Positions 25,769-34,669 of a stretch of DNA of 64,000 nucleotides are shown here, piece after piece. Under the pieces are notes generated by a model, which saw only the letters and a list, made by a program, of their open reading frames with translations, was not told where the DNA came from and did not search any database. Both the position numbers and the translations under genes were made by a program. The DNA is from Kitasatospora indigofera (lineage in GTDB: Bacteria; Actinomycetota; Actinomycetes; Streptomycetales; Streptomycetaceae): NCBI RefSeq assembly GCF_014655955.1, contig NZ_BNBO01000026.1:57883-121882 (forward strand), in the 5' to 3' direction. Numbering within the stretch: position 1 is the stretch's first letter; every line of letters starts with the position of its first letter.

Positions 25769-26017
25769 GATCTGCGTTCCTTGTCGGTGAGGCCCCCGGG
25801 CGGGGGCGTGCTGCGCCCCCCTGGCTGGTCACCCCCGGCTCATTGACTCAGCGCCGCGCCGGACCGGCAACCCCGGTTCCGCCCGGCCGGCTCCCGGCCA
25901 TCTGCCCGAACGGGCGACGGGGAGCCATCGCCGCCCGCCGGGCGGACGCACCACGGCCGTGGCCCGCAGCCCGGGCGCGGGGGTCTCCTGCCCCGCGCGG
26001 GCTCCGGTCCGCACCGG

Positions 26018-26051
26018 GCGGGGCGTTGCCCCCTCCGGAGCAACGCCCCGC
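26018..26051 (-). terminator. hairpin after the HTH/TPR regulator
   Basis: GCGGGGCGTTGC and GCAACGCCCCGC form a perfect 12-pair stem with a ten-base loop about 70 bases downstream of the regulator stop. The rest of 25769-26120 shows only GC-rich sequence and a smaller hairpin near 25795-25815. Confidence 0.6.
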
Positions 26052-26120
26052 ACCGGCGTCCGAGGCGTTCGGGTGCACCCTCCCGGAGTACGGCCGGGCC
26101 GGGGCCGCGGTGTCGGCACG

Positions 26121-27560
26121 CTAGGCGCGCCGGGCCGCCCGCGAGCCGCCGGCTCCGAGGGGCGGAGCCGCCGGGGCCGGCCCGAGCGTGGTCGTCCCGG
26201 GGGCGGCGCGGTGTCCGAGGCCGGTCCGGTAGACGTCCAGCGCCGCCTCGACCCGGCCGGTCCGGCGCAGCAGGTCGCCCAGCAGCCGGCAGAGGTCGGC
26301 CAGGTCGCCGGCGGCTCCGGCGCGCTCCAGCAGCGACAGGGCGTTGACGTAGTGCTCCTCGGCGGCCTCGGCGTCGCCGCGGTCCTCCGCGATCAGCCCG
26401 AGCAGGCGGTGCGCCCCGGCGGCGTGGACGGCGCCGCGCTCCGGACCGATCCGGCCGAGCAGGCTGCCGAGCAGTTCACCGGCCTCGTCCGTACGGCCCC
26501 GGCGGCGCAGCACGTCCGCCAGTTCGACCTCGACCTGGTCGGTGAACAGGGCCGCCTGCCGGGAGGCCAGCATGGCCCGGGCGGTGCGCAGTTCGCTCTC
26601 CGCCCGCTCCAGCTCGCCGGCCTGCGCGTGGACGTATCCGCGCATCCAGTGGCACTTGGCGAGGTCTGCGCTGAGCCGCAGCCCCTGGTAGAGCTCCTGG
26701 GCCTTGGCGAGCGAGACGTCGGCCTCGGCGGTGCGGCCCTCGGCGATCAGGGTCCGGGCGACGCTGCGGTGCATCCCGGCGACCAGCGCGGGGTCGGTGG
26801 CGCCGGGCGCCAGGGCGAGGGCCAGTTCGGCGGCCTGGGCGGCGCGGGCGTGCGCGCCCATGTCCATGTAGGGCCCGATGGCGGCCGAGTAGAGCAGCAG
26901 CAGGGCGTCCGGGTCGTGCAGTCCGCTCTCGTTGAGCCGGTCGATCGCGGTTTCCAGCAGGTAGCAGGCGTAACGGAGTTCACCCGCCAGCAGGTGCGCC
27001 ACGGCCCGCCCGCGGACGGCGGCCGCACGGCGGGGCAGCGGCTCGCCGGCCTGCAGCCGCTCGGCCTCCTCGAAGTGTTCGCGGGCCAGGTCGAGCCGGC
27101 CGCTCTCCAGGGCGCACTCGCCGAGGCCGAGCAGGGCCGCGGGCTGGACGGCCGTCAGGCCGTGCCGGCGGGCCCGGTCCAGGCAGTCGGCGAAGCGTCC
27201 GGCCGCGTCGGCGGTGTCCCCGGCCGCCAGGACGCCGTGCGCCTCGGTCAGGGCGAGCCGCAGTTCGGTGGCCAGGTGGGCGGGGCGGCCGGTGGCGAGT
27301 TCGTCGTAGGTGACGCCGAGCCGTTCGGCGAGGTGCCGCAGGGCCGGCTCGGAGGGTTTGACCCGGCCCGCCTCCAGGGTGGAGACGTAGGCGGCGGTGT
27401 ACGCGGGTTCGGCCAGTTTCCGCTGGGTGAGGCCCCGTTCGCGGCGGAGCCGGAGGACCCGGGCCCCGATGGCGGCCGCGTCCCGCCGGTCGGCCGGTGA
27501 CTCCTCGTCCACCGCGGCCGCGGCCGTTCCGGCACCGTCCGTCCCGGTCCGCTGGGTCAT
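26121..27560 (-). CDS. XRE-type HTH regulator with TPR repeats
   Basis: A 479-residue regulator. Residues 30-90 are a lambda-repressor-like HTH (RVLRLRRERGLTQRKLAEPAYTAAYVSTLEAGRVKPSEPALRHLAERLGV). The remainder is a long all-helical array of TPR-like repeats, as in peptide-sensing or stress regulators of actinomycetes and Firmicutes. It is divergent from the M64 peptidase gene with 129 bp between them that hold two inverted repeats, so control of itself and of the peptidase is likely. The ATG start has a GGAGG-like site upstream. Confidence 0.85.
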   Translation of the reverse strand: MTQRTGTDGAGTAAAAVDEESPADRRDAAAIGARVLRLRRERGLTQRKLAEPAYTAAYVSTLEAGRVKPSEPALRHLAERLGVTYDELATGRPAHLATELRLALTEAHGVLAAGDTADAAGRFADCLDRARRHGLTAVQPAALLGLGECALESGRLDLAREHFEEAERLQAGEPLPRRAAAVRGRAVAHLLAGELRYACYLLETAIDRLNESGLHDPDALLLLYSAAIGPYMDMGAHARAAQAAELALALAPGATDPALVAGMHRSVARTLIAEGRTAEADVSLAKAQELYQGLRLSADLAKCHWMRGYVHAQAGELERAESELRTARAMLASRQAALFTDQVEVELADVLRRRGRTDEAGELLGSLLGRIGPERGAVHAAGAHRLLGLIAEDRGDAEAAEEHYVNALSLLERAGAAGDLADLCRLLGDLLRRTGRVEAALDVYRTGLGHRAAPGTTTLGPAPAAPPLGAGGSRAARRA

Positions 27561-27613
27561 CGCCGCCTCCTTCGTCGTTCGCTCGCATTCTTCCCCGCAC
27601 CGTTGCCCGACGC

Positions 27614-27658
27614 GTAGGGGTGCCCTACATTAACCCCGCGCTTAAGTCTGATTAAGCG
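27614..27658. promoter_or_regulatory. two inverted repeats in a divergent promoter
   Basis: GTAGGGGTGCCCTAC at 27614-27628 has six-base arms. CGCTTAA and TTAAGCG at 27639-27658 are separated by six bases. They lie between the HTH/TPR regulator and the M64 peptidase in a locally AT-rich stretch and are candidate operators for that regulator. Confidence 0.45.
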
Positions 27659-27689
27659 TCAAGTTAACATCAGCCAGGAGGTTGCTCCA

Positions 27690-29060
27690 GTGCGCAGAGC
27701 CCCTTTCACCGCCATGGCCCTGGCCGGCCTCACCGCCCTGGCGGTCCTCGGTCCGGCCGGTGCGCCGGGCGCCGCGGCCGCCCCCGCCGGGGCGGGCCCG
27801 TCCGCCGCCGTCGCCCACGCCCCGTCAACAACCGGGCCCATCCACCAGGTCGAGGTCTTCGGCGAGGACGGCAGCATCGGCCGGACCCAGGTCCGGACCG
27901 CCTCCCCCGTCGCGTCCGGCCGCCCGGGCAGCCTGACGCAGGGCCTCGGCGCACCGGAGGGGGCGGCCTCGGACGACGGCACCGTGACCCCGATCGTGCA
28001 GAACGGCGGCACCGACGCCAAGCTCGACGTGGTCGTCGTCGGCGACGGCTACACCGCCGCCGAGCAGGGCCGGTTCCGTGCCGACGCGGCCGCGAAGTGG
28101 CAGGAGATCACCGCGGTGGAGCCGTACGCGACGTACCGCGCGCTGTTCAACGTGTGGGCCGTGGACGCCGTCTCCGCCGAGTCGGGCGTCTCGGGCGACC
28201 CGGACCCGGCCACCGTGCGGAGCACCGCCCTAGGCTCCTGGTTCTGGTGCGAGGGGGTGGAGCGCCTGCTCTGCGTGGACACCGGCGCCGTCGAGCGGTA
28301 CGCGGCCAGGGCCCCGCAGGCGGACCTCGTCATCGTGGTCGCCAACAGCGCCAAGTACGGCGGCGCGGGCTACAACGACGTGGTGTCGCCGCTCGGGTAC
28401 TCGGGCATAGCCACGGTGGCCGGCGGGAACGCCAAGTCCGGCCAGATCGCGGTGCACGAGACCGGCCACTCGCTCGGCAAGCTCGCGGACGAGTACTCCT
28501 ACGAGGACGGCGGCGCCTACCAGGGCGACGAACCGCCGGAGGCCAACCTCACCGAACTGACGGCGTCCCAGCTGCGGCGCACCCACAGCAAGTGGTACCG
28601 CTGGCTCGGCCGCACCTCGCCGGACGGCGGCACCGTCGGCACCTACGAGGGCGGCGGCTACCACCCGCTCGGGCTCTACCGGCCGACCGACAACTCGATC
28701 ATGCGGTCGCTGGGCCGGGAGTTCAACCTGCCCGGCCGCGAGGCCATGATCGGCGGCTTCTACCGGTACGCCTCGGTGCTGGCCAGCACCACCCCCGTCG
28801 GCTCCCTCCTCGGCCGGACCGACCCGGTCACGGTCGGCCTGGCGACCCCCGCCACCCGGGTGCGCTGGTTCGTCGACGGCCGGGAGCTCCCGGCCCTGAG
28901 CGGCCGGACCACCGTCCGCCCGGCCGACCTCGGCCTCACCGGGCCCAAGGGCCTGCGGCACCGCCTCACCGCGGTGGCGACCGACCCGACCCCGGACGTC
29001 CTCGATCCGGAGCTGCGCGACTCGCTGACCGACTCGCTGTCCTGGCAGGTCACCCGCTGA
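27690..29060 (+). CDS. secreted M64-family (IgA-peptidase-like) metalloprotease
   Basis: A 456-residue exported protease. A Sec signal covers about residues 1-35 (MRRAPFTAMALAGLTALAV then Ala-rich). The body matches peptidase family M64: DVVVVGDGYTAAEQGRF, NSAKYGGAGYNDVVS, and the zinc site HETGHSLGKLADEY with HExxH and a downstream acid. GGAGG stands seven bases before the GTG start. It is divergent from the HTH/TPR regulator and ends in a strong hairpin. Family names refer to Clostridium IgA protease; the substrate here is unknown. Confidence 0.88.
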   Translation: MRRAPFTAMALAGLTALAVLGPAGAPGAAAAPAGAGPSAAVAHAPSTTGPIHQVEVFGEDGSIGRTQVRTASPVASGRPGSLTQGLGAPEGAASDDGTVTPIVQNGGTDAKLDVVVVGDGYTAAEQGRFRADAAAKWQEITAVEPYATYRALFNVWAVDAVSAESGVSGDPDPATVRSTALGSWFWCEGVERLLCVDTGAVERYAARAPQADLVIVVANSAKYGGAGYNDVVSPLGYSGIATVAGGNAKSGQIAVHETGHSLGKLADEYSYEDGGAYQGDEPPEANLTELTASQLRRTHSKWYRWLGRTSPDGGTVGTYEGGGYHPLGLYRPTDNSIMRSLGREFNLPGREAMIGGFYRYASVLASTTPVGSLLGRTDPVTVGLATPATRVRWFVDGRELPALSGRTTVRPADLGLTGPKGLRHRLTAVATDPTPDVLDPELRDSLTDSLSWQVTR

Positions 29061-29066
29061 ACCGTC

Positions 29067-29096
29067 GGGCCCGACGCCCACCGGGGCGTCGGGCCC
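29067..29096 (+). terminator. hairpin terminator after M64 peptidase
   Basis: GGGCCCGACGCCC and GGGCGTCGGGCCC form a perfect 13-pair stem around ACCG, beginning seven bases after the stop. Confidence 0.8.
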
Positions 29097-29104
29097 CGCT
29101 CGCG

Positions 29105-29242
29105 GCGGTCCGGACGACCGGCGGGAACGGACGACGGGAGGGGCGGGACAGGCGGCGGGAACGGACAGGGACCGTACGGACGGGCGGCGGTCCGGACGAC
29201 GGGCGGGGGCGGACGACCAGCGGGAACGGACGACGGGAGGGG
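29105..29242. repeat. G-rich direct repeats
   Basis: A 23-base unit beginning GCGGGAACGGACGACGGGAG occurs at 29121-29143 and 29220-29242, and GCGGTCCGGACGAC recurs upstream of each. The stretch is intergenic and otherwise empty. Confidence 0.7.
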
Positions 29243-29359
29243 AACGCGCCCGAAGACGGCACCTTCCGGACCGGCCGCCCCCGGCGGGCGGAGAATGGAC
29301 CGGCCGGCCGTCGCACCGCAGGCCACCGCCCCCTCCCCCGGCCGGCCCCGGAGGAAGCC

Positions 29360-30169
29360 TTGCGCATCACCGACGCCCGCACCGGCCGCGGCACCGAGAT
29401 CCGCCCCCGCCGCGCCGGACTGCTCCGGGTCCGCACCCTGGCCGGCCGGCCCGGCCGGCCGTTCGACCTCTCCGACCTGCGCGCCCTGCTGGTCACCGAC
29501 CTGCTGCTGCGCACGGCCGAGATCCGCCACCTCCAGGTCACCACCTCCCTCGGCCACCCGGCGAGCACGCCGCAGCAGGTCAAACTGCTCCAACGGGACG
29601 CGGGCCTGCTGGGCATCCATCCGCCGGCCGACGAGGACGCCGGCCCGGCCGACCTGGAGGTGCGGGCCCACCGGGCGGGGCCGGCCGGGCGGCCGGCCAC
29701 CGCGGAGCAGGCGCCGGGCGCGGACGGGCCGCCGCCGTGCATCGAGGTCGGACCGGTGACGGCGCCCTTCCTTCCGGACGAGGCCGGGCTGCCGAGCCCG
29801 CTGGCCGCCCTGTCACCGGCCGGGCCCGAACCGCTCGCCGTCCGCCTCGCCCTGCTCGGCACGCCCCACCACGCGCCCGCCGACCTCACCGCCGAGTCGC
29901 TCGCCGAGGCGCAGGCCACCCTGCACCGCTGGCGCCGGGTGGTCGCCGAGGCGGCCCGGACGGTCTCCAGGCCGCCGTTCGCGGACGCCGTGGGGCTCGC
30001 CTTCGACGGCTTCGCGGACGACCTGGACCCAGCACCGGCCCTGCGACTGCTGGACGAACTGAGCACCCGTCCGGAACTCCCGACGGGCGCCGTGTTCGAG
30101 ACCTTCGTCCGGGTGGACCAGGTGCTCGCCCTGGAGCTGAGCCGCGACGTCGGCTGGTCACCCCGGTAA
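29360..30169 (+). CDS. degenerate cysteinyl-tRNA-synthetase-like protein
   Basis: A 269-residue protein that follows the order of a cysteinyl-tRNA synthetase but without its catalysis. The start LRITDARTGRGTEIRPRRAGLLRVRTLAGRP lines up with the CysRS N-terminus, where the zinc Cys and HIGH motif should be. The latter half (GTPHHAPADLTAESLAEAQATLHRWRRVV, then DGFADDLDPAPALRLLDEL) lines up with the CysRS helical domain and its DLNTPxAL segment. HIGH, KMSKS and zinc ligands are missing. TTG start with GGAGG five bases upstream. Role unknown; it cannot be an active synthetase. Confidence 0.6.
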   Translation: MRITDARTGRGTEIRPRRAGLLRVRTLAGRPGRPFDLSDLRALLVTDLLLRTAEIRHLQVTTSLGHPASTPQQVKLLQRDAGLLGIHPPADEDAGPADLEVRAHRAGPAGRPATAEQAPGADGPPPCIEVGPVTAPFLPDEAGLPSPLAALSPAGPEPLAVRLALLGTPHHAPADLTAESLAEAQATLHRWRRVVAEAARTVSRPPFADAVGLAFDGFADDLDPAPALRLLDELSTRPELPTGAVFETFVRVDQVLALELSRDVGWSPR

Positions 30170-30352
30170 CGGCGGGCGCCGACCCTGCGCGGCGGGCCGT
30201 CGCAGGAGGCGACCGCCCGGCGGGCCGTCGCAGACACGACCGTCCGTCGGGGCAGCCGTCCTGCGGGGCAGCCGTCCGGTGAAGCGTCCGTAGGAGTGAG
30301 AACAGGTCGCGCCGTGACGTGATGTGGTCAAGCCACCACCTAGCGTGACAGC

Positions 30353-32266
30353 ATGAATGTACATCGCTCTCTCGGCGCCGCGGGCGGGCCGGGCATCTTC
30401 GAGATGCCCCGGCGCAGCAGGTTCGCAGCGCTCTTCGTGCTGGCTCTGGCCCTGCTCACGTTCATCGCGGCGATCACACCCGCCGCGGCCGCGCGCCGGG
30501 CGGGCGGCACCGTGACCGTGTTCTTCGACAACAAGAGCGACCGCGACGTGACGGCCGCCAGCGCCAACCAGCCCGACGGCTGCGTGATCCCCTTCGTACC
30601 GTCCACCATCCCGGCCGGCTCCTCGGCGAGCTGGACGGTCGCGCCGTGCGACTCCACGTACGGCGCCCGGGCCACCGTCAACCTCTTCGTCCAGGGCGAG
30701 GGCAACGCGACGCTCCAGGTGGGCTGGGACCTCCCGCTCACCGGCCAGAACACCTTCACCGAGTCGGCGCCCACCGGCTACGTGATCAGCCACACCGGCG
30801 GCACCGACCCGGAGACCCCGGTCCGGTTCGCCTTCGACTGCAACTCCAAGACCTGTGACGGCATCCCCGACGCGTGGAAGCTCAACGGCGTCACCCTCAA
30901 CCCGGGTGACGGGAGCCCCGCGAAGTTCATCGACCTGAAGAAGATGGGTGCCGACGTCAACAAGCCCGACGTCTTCATCCAGCTGGACTGGATGGCCGAC
31001 ACCGCCCACAGCCACGCGATCGCCCCCGCCGCGATCAAGCAGGTCGTGGACGCGTTCAAGAACTCGCCGTACAGCAAGCGCCAGACCGGCACCGGCATCA
31101 ACCTGCACATCGACGCCGGGCCCGACAGCATCATGGACTTCGCCACCAACACCACCTGGGGCACCCTCAGCCAGGCGAAGAAGCTCACCGAGACGGCCAA
31201 CCTGGGCACCAAGGTCGACGGCATGTACCAGTGGGACGCCTTCACCGCGCTGAAGAACGCCGTGGGCGGGTTCCGCAGCACCGCGCGGGCGCCGATCTTC
31301 CACTACGCGATCTCGGCGCACAAGCTGGAGGTCGGCACCAACTCCAGCGGCATCTCCGCCGGCACTCCCGGCAGCGACTTCATCGTCAGCCTGGGCGGCT
31401 TCACCAACCAGGTCGGCACGGTCAGCGAGCAGGCCGGCACGCTGATGCACGAGCTGGGGCACAACCTCGGCCTGCGGCACAGCGGCGACTCCGACCTGCC
31501 CAACCACGAGCCGCAGTACTTCAGCGTGATGAACTACACCTACCAGTTCGGCCTGGCCAGCGGGACCACCACCGGCCTGGTCGACTACTCCCGCCAGAAC
31601 CTCTCGCTGAACGAGACCACCCTGTTCGAGAACACCTACCCGCCGACCACACCGCGCTACGACGTCAGCCACTACTGCCCCGGCGTGGACGGGACGGTCG
31701 GCAAGTTCGTGACGGTGCCGTCCACCAGGACCTCGGTCGACTGGGACTGCAACGGCCGGATCGCCACCGAGTCGGTCAGCGTCGACGTCAACGGCGACAC
31801 CCAGAAGACCTCACTGGCCGGTCACGACGACTGGAGCGCCCTGCAGTTGCGCGGCGGCTCGGTCGGCCACCAGGGCGCGACCGGCGGCGTCTCGGCGCCG
31901 ACCCTGGACAACGAGGCCACCCCGGAGGACGAGGCGATGGACCTCCCGGTGGACAGCACTCCCCCGGTGACCACCGCCACCACCCGGCCGGTACAGGTCC
32001 ACCACAAGGGCGGTGACCACCGGGACGAGGCCGTCGTCACGCTCACCGCCACGGACGACATCTCCGGTGTCGCCCTGACCGAGTACAACCTCGACGGCGC
32101 CGGCTGGACGACGTACACCGGGCCGGTCACGGTCAGCGGCCAGGGCCGGCACGAGCTGCTCTTCCGCTCGGTCGACCGCGCGCAGAACCAGGAGGCGGAC
32201 CAGCTGCTCGTCCTGCCGATCGACTGCGACCCCGAGTGGAAGCAGGAGCCGCCCGCCGCGAGCTGA
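30353..32266 (+). CDS. secreted metzincin-type zinc protease
   Basis: A 637-residue exported protein. The signal segment RFAALFVLALALLTFIAAITPAAAA lies near residues 23-47. The zinc motif HELGHNLGLRH fits HExxHxxGxxH, and SVMNYTYQF is the Met-turn, so this is a metzincin. The C-terminal 110 residues (VVTLTATDDISGVALTEYNLDGAG to FRSVDRAQNQE) form an Ig-like or OmpL47-type domain. There is no SD; a possible -10 TAGCGT at 30341-30346 ends six bases before the ATG, so a leaderless transcript is plausible. The start at ATG 30404 is an alternative. Confidence 0.85.
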   Translation: MNVHRSLGAAGGPGIFEMPRRSRFAALFVLALALLTFIAAITPAAAARRAGGTVTVFFDNKSDRDVTAASANQPDGCVIPFVPSTIPAGSSASWTVAPCDSTYGARATVNLFVQGEGNATLQVGWDLPLTGQNTFTESAPTGYVISHTGGTDPETPVRFAFDCNSKTCDGIPDAWKLNGVTLNPGDGSPAKFIDLKKMGADVNKPDVFIQLDWMADTAHSHAIAPAAIKQVVDAFKNSPYSKRQTGTGINLHIDAGPDSIMDFATNTTWGTLSQAKKLTETANLGTKVDGMYQWDAFTALKNAVGGFRSTARAPIFHYAISAHKLEVGTNSSGISAGTPGSDFIVSLGGFTNQVGTVSEQAGTLMHELGHNLGLRHSGDSDLPNHEPQYFSVMNYTYQFGLASGTTTGLVDYSRQNLSLNETTLFENTYPPTTPRYDVSHYCPGVDGTVGKFVTVPSTRTSVDWDCNGRIATESVSVDVNGDTQKTSLAGHDDWSALQLRGGSVGHQGATGGVSAPTLDNEATPEDEAMDLPVDSTPPVTTATTRPVQVHHKGGDHRDEAVVTLTATDDISGVALTEYNLDGAGWTTYTGPVTVSGQGRHELLFRSVDRAQNQEADQLLVLPIDCDPEWKQEPPAAS

Positions 32267-32350
32267 CCCAGCGCCACCCGCGCGCCCGGCCCCGCCCCTC
32301 CGACCGCTCACGCCCCACCTGTCCACCCGCCCCCGGGCCGATCCGTCAGC

Positions 32351-32405
32351 CCGGGGGCCCGCTCGTTCCGGGGGCCGCCCGTACCGGGGGCCCGCTCGTT
32401 CCGGG
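32351..32405. repeat. 22-bp direct repeat, two copies
   Basis: CCGGGGGCCCGCTCGTTCCG plus GG occurs at 32351-32372 and again at 32384-32405. It lies in the convergent gap between the metzincin and the reductase genes, which holds nothing else I can name. Confidence 0.7.
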
Positions 32406-32453
32406 TGCTACTCGTACCGCGGCCCGCTCGGCGGGCCCGCGAACCCGCCCGAC

Positions 32454-33518
32454 CTACCCGGCCGCCTTCGCGAGTTCGGTCAGCAGGTCCGGGCCGCTCC
32501 ACCGCCGTGCCGTGCCGGGGGCGGCCCGCTCCGCCTCCCGGACCAGTTCCACCAGTCGGGCGTTGGCCGGGGCCGCCAGGCCGGACTGCCCGGCCAGGCT
32601 GACGATCTCGCCCTGGAGGCTGCCGATCTCGGTGGTGCGACCGCGCTGCAGGTCCTCCCACATCGAGGAGCGGGCCTGCCCGTCGATCCGTAGCGAGGCC
32701 CCGGCCAGTCGGCGGAACAGCGCGTCGGGCAGGCCCAGTACGGCCGGTGTCCAGCCCGGGGGCACCGGTCCCAGCCGGGCCGGGCGGAGGCCGGCCGCCC
32801 GGAAGGCCGCGAGCGCCTCGCGCTGGCACCGGGCGAGGCAGGCCCGGTAGGCGCGGCCGCCGAGCTGTTCGCGCAGCGGCAGGCCGGAGAGTGCGTTCAC
32901 CGCGTTGTTGAGGTTCATCAGCAGCTTCGCCGCCTGCACCGCCGGCATGTCCCGGCGCAGCGCCAGCCGGAGCCCGGCCGCCGAGGCCGCCGCCGCCAGC
33001 GCGTCACCGTCCGAACCGCCGCCGGTGGCCGGGCCGCCCGCGTCCAGCATCACCTGTCCGCCGCTGCCCTGGTGGAAGGCGGCCGGGCCGGTGCGCACCA
33101 CGTTGTACGGGACCATGCCTGCCAGCACCCGGTGACCGGGGAGTCCGGCGCGCAGCACCCGGGGGTTGTGCAGGCCGTTCTGGAAGCTGGCCACCACCGT
33201 GCCCGGGGTCAGGTGCCCGGCGAGGTCACGGGCGGCGGCGGCCGTGTCGTCGCTCTTGACCGTCACCAGCACCCAGTCGGCGCCGGCGGCCGGCGCCGCG
33301 TCGGTGGCGAGGGCCAGGCCGTGGACCTCGCGACGGGCCCCGGCGGGGCCGGTCAGGGTCAGCCCCAGCCGCCCGATCTCCTCCGTCGCGGCCGGCCGGC
33401 CGATCAGCGTGACGTCGGCGACCTCGGCGAGCATGCCGCCGAGGTGGCAGCCGATGCTGCCGGCGCCGAACACGGCGATCCGCAGGCGCGGCGGGGCGGG
33501 GGCGGTCTCGGTGGGCAC
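32454..33518 (-). CDS. 2-dehydropantoate 2-reductase family protein (ApbA/PanE)
   Basis: A 354-residue NADP-dependent reductase. The N-terminal Rossmann motif is RIAVFGAGSIGCHLGGML, followed by LVTVKSDDT, SFQNGLHNPRVL, and in the helical domain AAKLLMNLNNAVNALSG with the catalytic Lys, and SSMWEDLQRGRTTEIGSLQGEIV. It would reduce ketopantoate or a similar 2-oxo acid to the 2-hydroxy acid. The GTG at 33518 has GAGGAAC seven bases upstream. It lies behind the class II aldolase gene, so a linked aldol-then-reduce pathway is possible, as in pantoate-type chemistry. Confidence 0.88.
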   Translation of the reverse strand: MPTETAPAPPRLRIAVFGAGSIGCHLGGMLAEVADVTLIGRPAATEEIGRLGLTLTGPAGARREVHGLALATDAAPAAGADWVLVTVKSDDTAAAARDLAGHLTPGTVVASFQNGLHNPRVLRAGLPGHRVLAGMVPYNVVRTGPAAFHQGSGGQVMLDAGGPATGGGSDGDALAAAASAAGLRLALRRDMPAVQAAKLLMNLNNAVNALSGLPLREQLGGRAYRACLARCQREALAAFRAAGLRPARLGPVPPGWTPAVLGLPDALFRRLAGASLRIDGQARSSMWEDLQRGRTTEIGSLQGEIVSLAGQSGLAAPANARLVELVREAERAAPGTARRWSGPDLLTELAKAAG

Positions 33519-33655
33519 GGGCGGGTTCCTCCGGACGGGGGCGGGGGCAGGGGGCGCGAGAGGCGCGAGAGGTACGCGGTGGGTCCGGCGCGGCGAGCGG
33601 GCCGGGGCGTGCCGGCGGCGGCGCGGGCCGGGGCGAGGCCGGCGGCGGCCCGGCC

Positions 33656-34465
33656 TCAGTCGAAGAGGTCCGGGTCGGAGGCGGTGATCTGGTCCCAGAG
33701 CGGCCGGGCCTGGAACCAGCCCGCGAGGTGCGAGCCGATCTGCGCCCGGGTGGTCAACGCGGTCTCCCGGTCGATCAGCCGGGGCGTGCCGGCGGCCATC
33801 GCGAGCAGCTGGGCCTGGCAGGACCGCTCCATGGTGATGAACCACCAGACGGCCTCCGCCACCGAATGGCCGACGGTGAGCAGGCCGTGGTTCTGCAGGA
33901 CGACGGCCTTGTGCCCGCCGAGGGCGGCGGCGATCCGCTTGCCCTCCTCGACCTCGTTGACCACGCCCCGGTAGTCGCTGTAGAGGCCGTGGTCCTCGAA
34001 GAAGGCGCAGGCGTCCTGGGTGATCGGGTCGAGCGGGATGCCGAGGCTGGAGAACGCCTTCCCGTACAGCGAGTGGGAGTGCGCGGCGGCGATGGCGTCC
34101 GGGCGGGCGGCGTGCACCTCGGAGTGGATGACGAAGGCGGCGCGGTTCACCGGACGGCTGCCGTGCAGGAGGGTGCCCTCGTGGTCGACCAGGACCAGGT
34201 CGGAGGCCTTGATCTGCTGGAAGCTCATCCCGAAGGGGTTCACCCAGAACGACTGCGGGTTCTCCGGGTCGCGCACGGTGATGTGCCCGGCGACCCCTTC
34301 GGAGAACCCGAACCGGCCGAACAGCCGGAATCCGGCAGCGAGTTGTTCCTTGCGGTACTGGCGTTCCGCCGCCACCGAGTCGAAGACCGGCGGCATCGGC
34401 AGGGTGACGCCCTCCGGTACCGGTCCCACGACGGCGGCCAGGGCGGACGGCAGCGAGGTGCTCAT
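33656..34465 (-). CDS. class II aldolase/adducin family protein
   Basis: A 269-residue protein of the fuculose-phosphate aldolase/adducin family. VAGHITVRDPENPQSFWVNPFGM, the zinc His pair AAAHSHSLYGKAFS, and VVLQNHGLLTVGHSVAEAVWWF with the third zinc His are all present. Members act as aldolases, decarboxylases or epimerases. The ATG has GGAGC six bases upstream. It is divergent from the TetR gene at 34670 with a clear palindrome between them, and upstream of the ketopantoate-reductase-like gene in the same direction. Confidence 0.88.
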   Translation of the reverse strand: MSTSLPSALAAVVGPVPEGVTLPMPPVFDSVAAERQYRKEQLAAGFRLFGRFGFSEGVAGHITVRDPENPQSFWVNPFGMSFQQIKASDLVLVDHEGTLLHGSRPVNRAAFVIHSEVHAARPDAIAAAHSHSLYGKAFSSLGIPLDPITQDACAFFEDHGLYSDYRGVVNEVEEGKRIAAALGGHKAVVLQNHGLLTVGHSVAEAVWWFITMERSCQAQLLAMAAGTPRLIDRETALTTRAQIGSHLAGWFQARPLWDQITASDPDLFD

Positions 34466-34505
34466 GACAGCTCCAGGAGTCAGCGGCGGTGCGGACAGCA
34501 CGAAA

Positions 34506-34521
34506 GATACAGTGCTGTATC
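34506..34521. promoter_or_regulatory. TetR-type operator palindrome
   Basis: GATACAGTGCTGTATC has perfect seven-base arms with a TG centre. It lies 40 bases from the aldolase start and 150 bases from the TetR start, so it is the likely operator for repression of the aldolase genes. Confidence 0.65.
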
Positions 34522-34609
34522 GGATACGCCAATGCATCCGACTCACCCGTCCGGGCGGTATCGTGACGGGCGGACGCCGTCGCACCGCACCGCTCCGCGC
34601 GGCGCCCAG

Positions 34610-34648
34610 CCGGATCGCACCGCCGGATCGCACTGCCGGATCGCACCG
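34610..34648. repeat. 13-bp tandem repeat, three copies
   Basis: CCGGATCGCACCG occurs three times in a row, with one base changed in the middle copy, just upstream of the TetR ribosome site. Confidence 0.8.
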
Positions 34649-34669
34649 CACCGCCGGGAGAGGGAGCCC

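Noticed and set aside
29360..30169. Functional cysteinyl-tRNA synthetase or MshC
   Set aside because: HIGH, KMSKS and zinc-binding cysteines are missing.
34510..34530. Extra GTATCGGATAC half-site next to the TetR palindrome
   Set aside because: It overlaps the main palindrome and has only four-base arms, so it is not reported as a separate operator.
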